Part shown: positions 5,085-5,174 of the stretch, piece by piece
How the letters are laid out: each line of letters opens with the position of its first letter
Numbering within the stretch: position 1 is the stretch's first letter
Assembly (NCBI GenBank): GCA_937863205.1
Contig: CALMGA010000272.1
Location: 1-5,174, forward strand
DNA: 5,174 nucleotides
Source: an uncultured Beijerinckiaceae bacterium
GTDB lineage: Bacteria; Pseudomonadota; Alphaproteobacteria; Rhizobiales; Beijerinckiaceae
Direction of reading: 5' to 3'
Made by a program: the position numbers and the translations under genes
Notes under the pieces: generated by a model
The model's database searches: none
What the model was told of the DNA's origin: nothing
What the model saw: only the letters and a program-made list of their open reading frames with translations

Positions 5085-5174
5085 GAGCCGTAGCATGGAT
5101 GGACGCTGGTTGTCCCACGATCCCGCGACCGACAACAAACGTGCCGGCACCTTCCCCATCGGCACGCCCGAGGT
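5083..5174 (+). CDS. Start of an unidentified plus-strand gene (5' part only)
   Basis: An open frame begins at TTG 5083-5085, or at the in-frame ATG 5095-5097, and runs off the window. The TTG has GGAGGAG eight bases upstream and the ATG has no SD at a suitable distance, so TTG is preferred. The visible protein reads SRSMDGRWLSHDPATD after the start and continues NKRAGTFPIGTPEV. It is hydrophilic, with no signal peptide or membrane segment in these 30 residues, and looks like real coding sequence rather than a shadow. I do not recognise the family. It is divergent from the DUF2336 gene with only 48 bases between the two start codons, so the two genes probably share control. Confidence 0.5.
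   Translation, partial: MSRSMDGRWLSHDPATDNKRAGTFPIGTPE

Noticed and set aside
5035..5118. Longer DUF2336 start at the in-frame ATG 5118
   Set aside because: The extra 28 residues are translated from the palindromes and the start of the divergent gene and resemble no family sequence; the TTG at 5034 has a much better SD.
1..5174. CRISPR array, transposase, integrase or phage genes
   Set aside because: No regularly spaced direct repeats and no recognisable mobile-element protein in any frame.

Overview
The window looks like chromosomal DNA from a high-GC alphaproteobacterium, most likely a member of the Methylobacteriaceae or a related Hyphomicrobiales lineage. The reasons are GC of roughly 70% in most genes, an alphaproteobacterial-style NAD kinase, a DUF2336 protein of the type I associate with Methylobacterium-like genomes, and weak Shine-Dalgarno (SD) sites alongside TTG starts. 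The genus is an inference.

Layout, left to right. The 3' part of a large, cysteine-free, probably exported protein of unknown function runs from the left edge to 1614. A small secreted cysteine-pair protein follows (1767-2078). Then come two nucleotide-metabolism enzymes on the same strand: NAD kinase (2194-3006) and, 70 bases later, a NudK-type Nudix hydrolase with a TTG start (3077-3664). Next is a pair of overlapping small genes of unknown function (3797-4009 and 3999-4256). Their GC is clearly lower (about 56% by hand count, against about 72% in a 180-base sample of the Nudix gene), which suggests a separately acquired cassette. The right end holds a minus-strand DUF2336-domain gene (4348-5034) that appears to lack the usual N-terminal half of its family. 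It is divergent from a plus-strand gene that starts near 5083 and leaves the window.

The most unusual structure is the 48-base divergent space between the last two genes (about 5028-5085). It holds two palindromes with the same core, CGGAGG-N2-CCTCCG, whose centres are 31 bp apart. Each palindrome contains the likely SD of one of the two divergent TTG-started genes, and a TTGACA hexamer lies just left of the first. This could be a paired operator, a pair of SD-masking hairpins, or both.

The conserved genes are ordinary housekeeping functions: NADP synthesis by NAD kinase and sugar-nucleotide or ADP-ribose clearance by the Nudix enzyme. I see no tRNA, rRNA, CRISPR array, insertion sequence or complete mobile element, and no gene-free stretch longer than about 150 bases. 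I found no clear multi-gene undescribed system. The best leads are the divergent palindrome region, the shortened DUF2336 gene and the low-GC small-gene pair.
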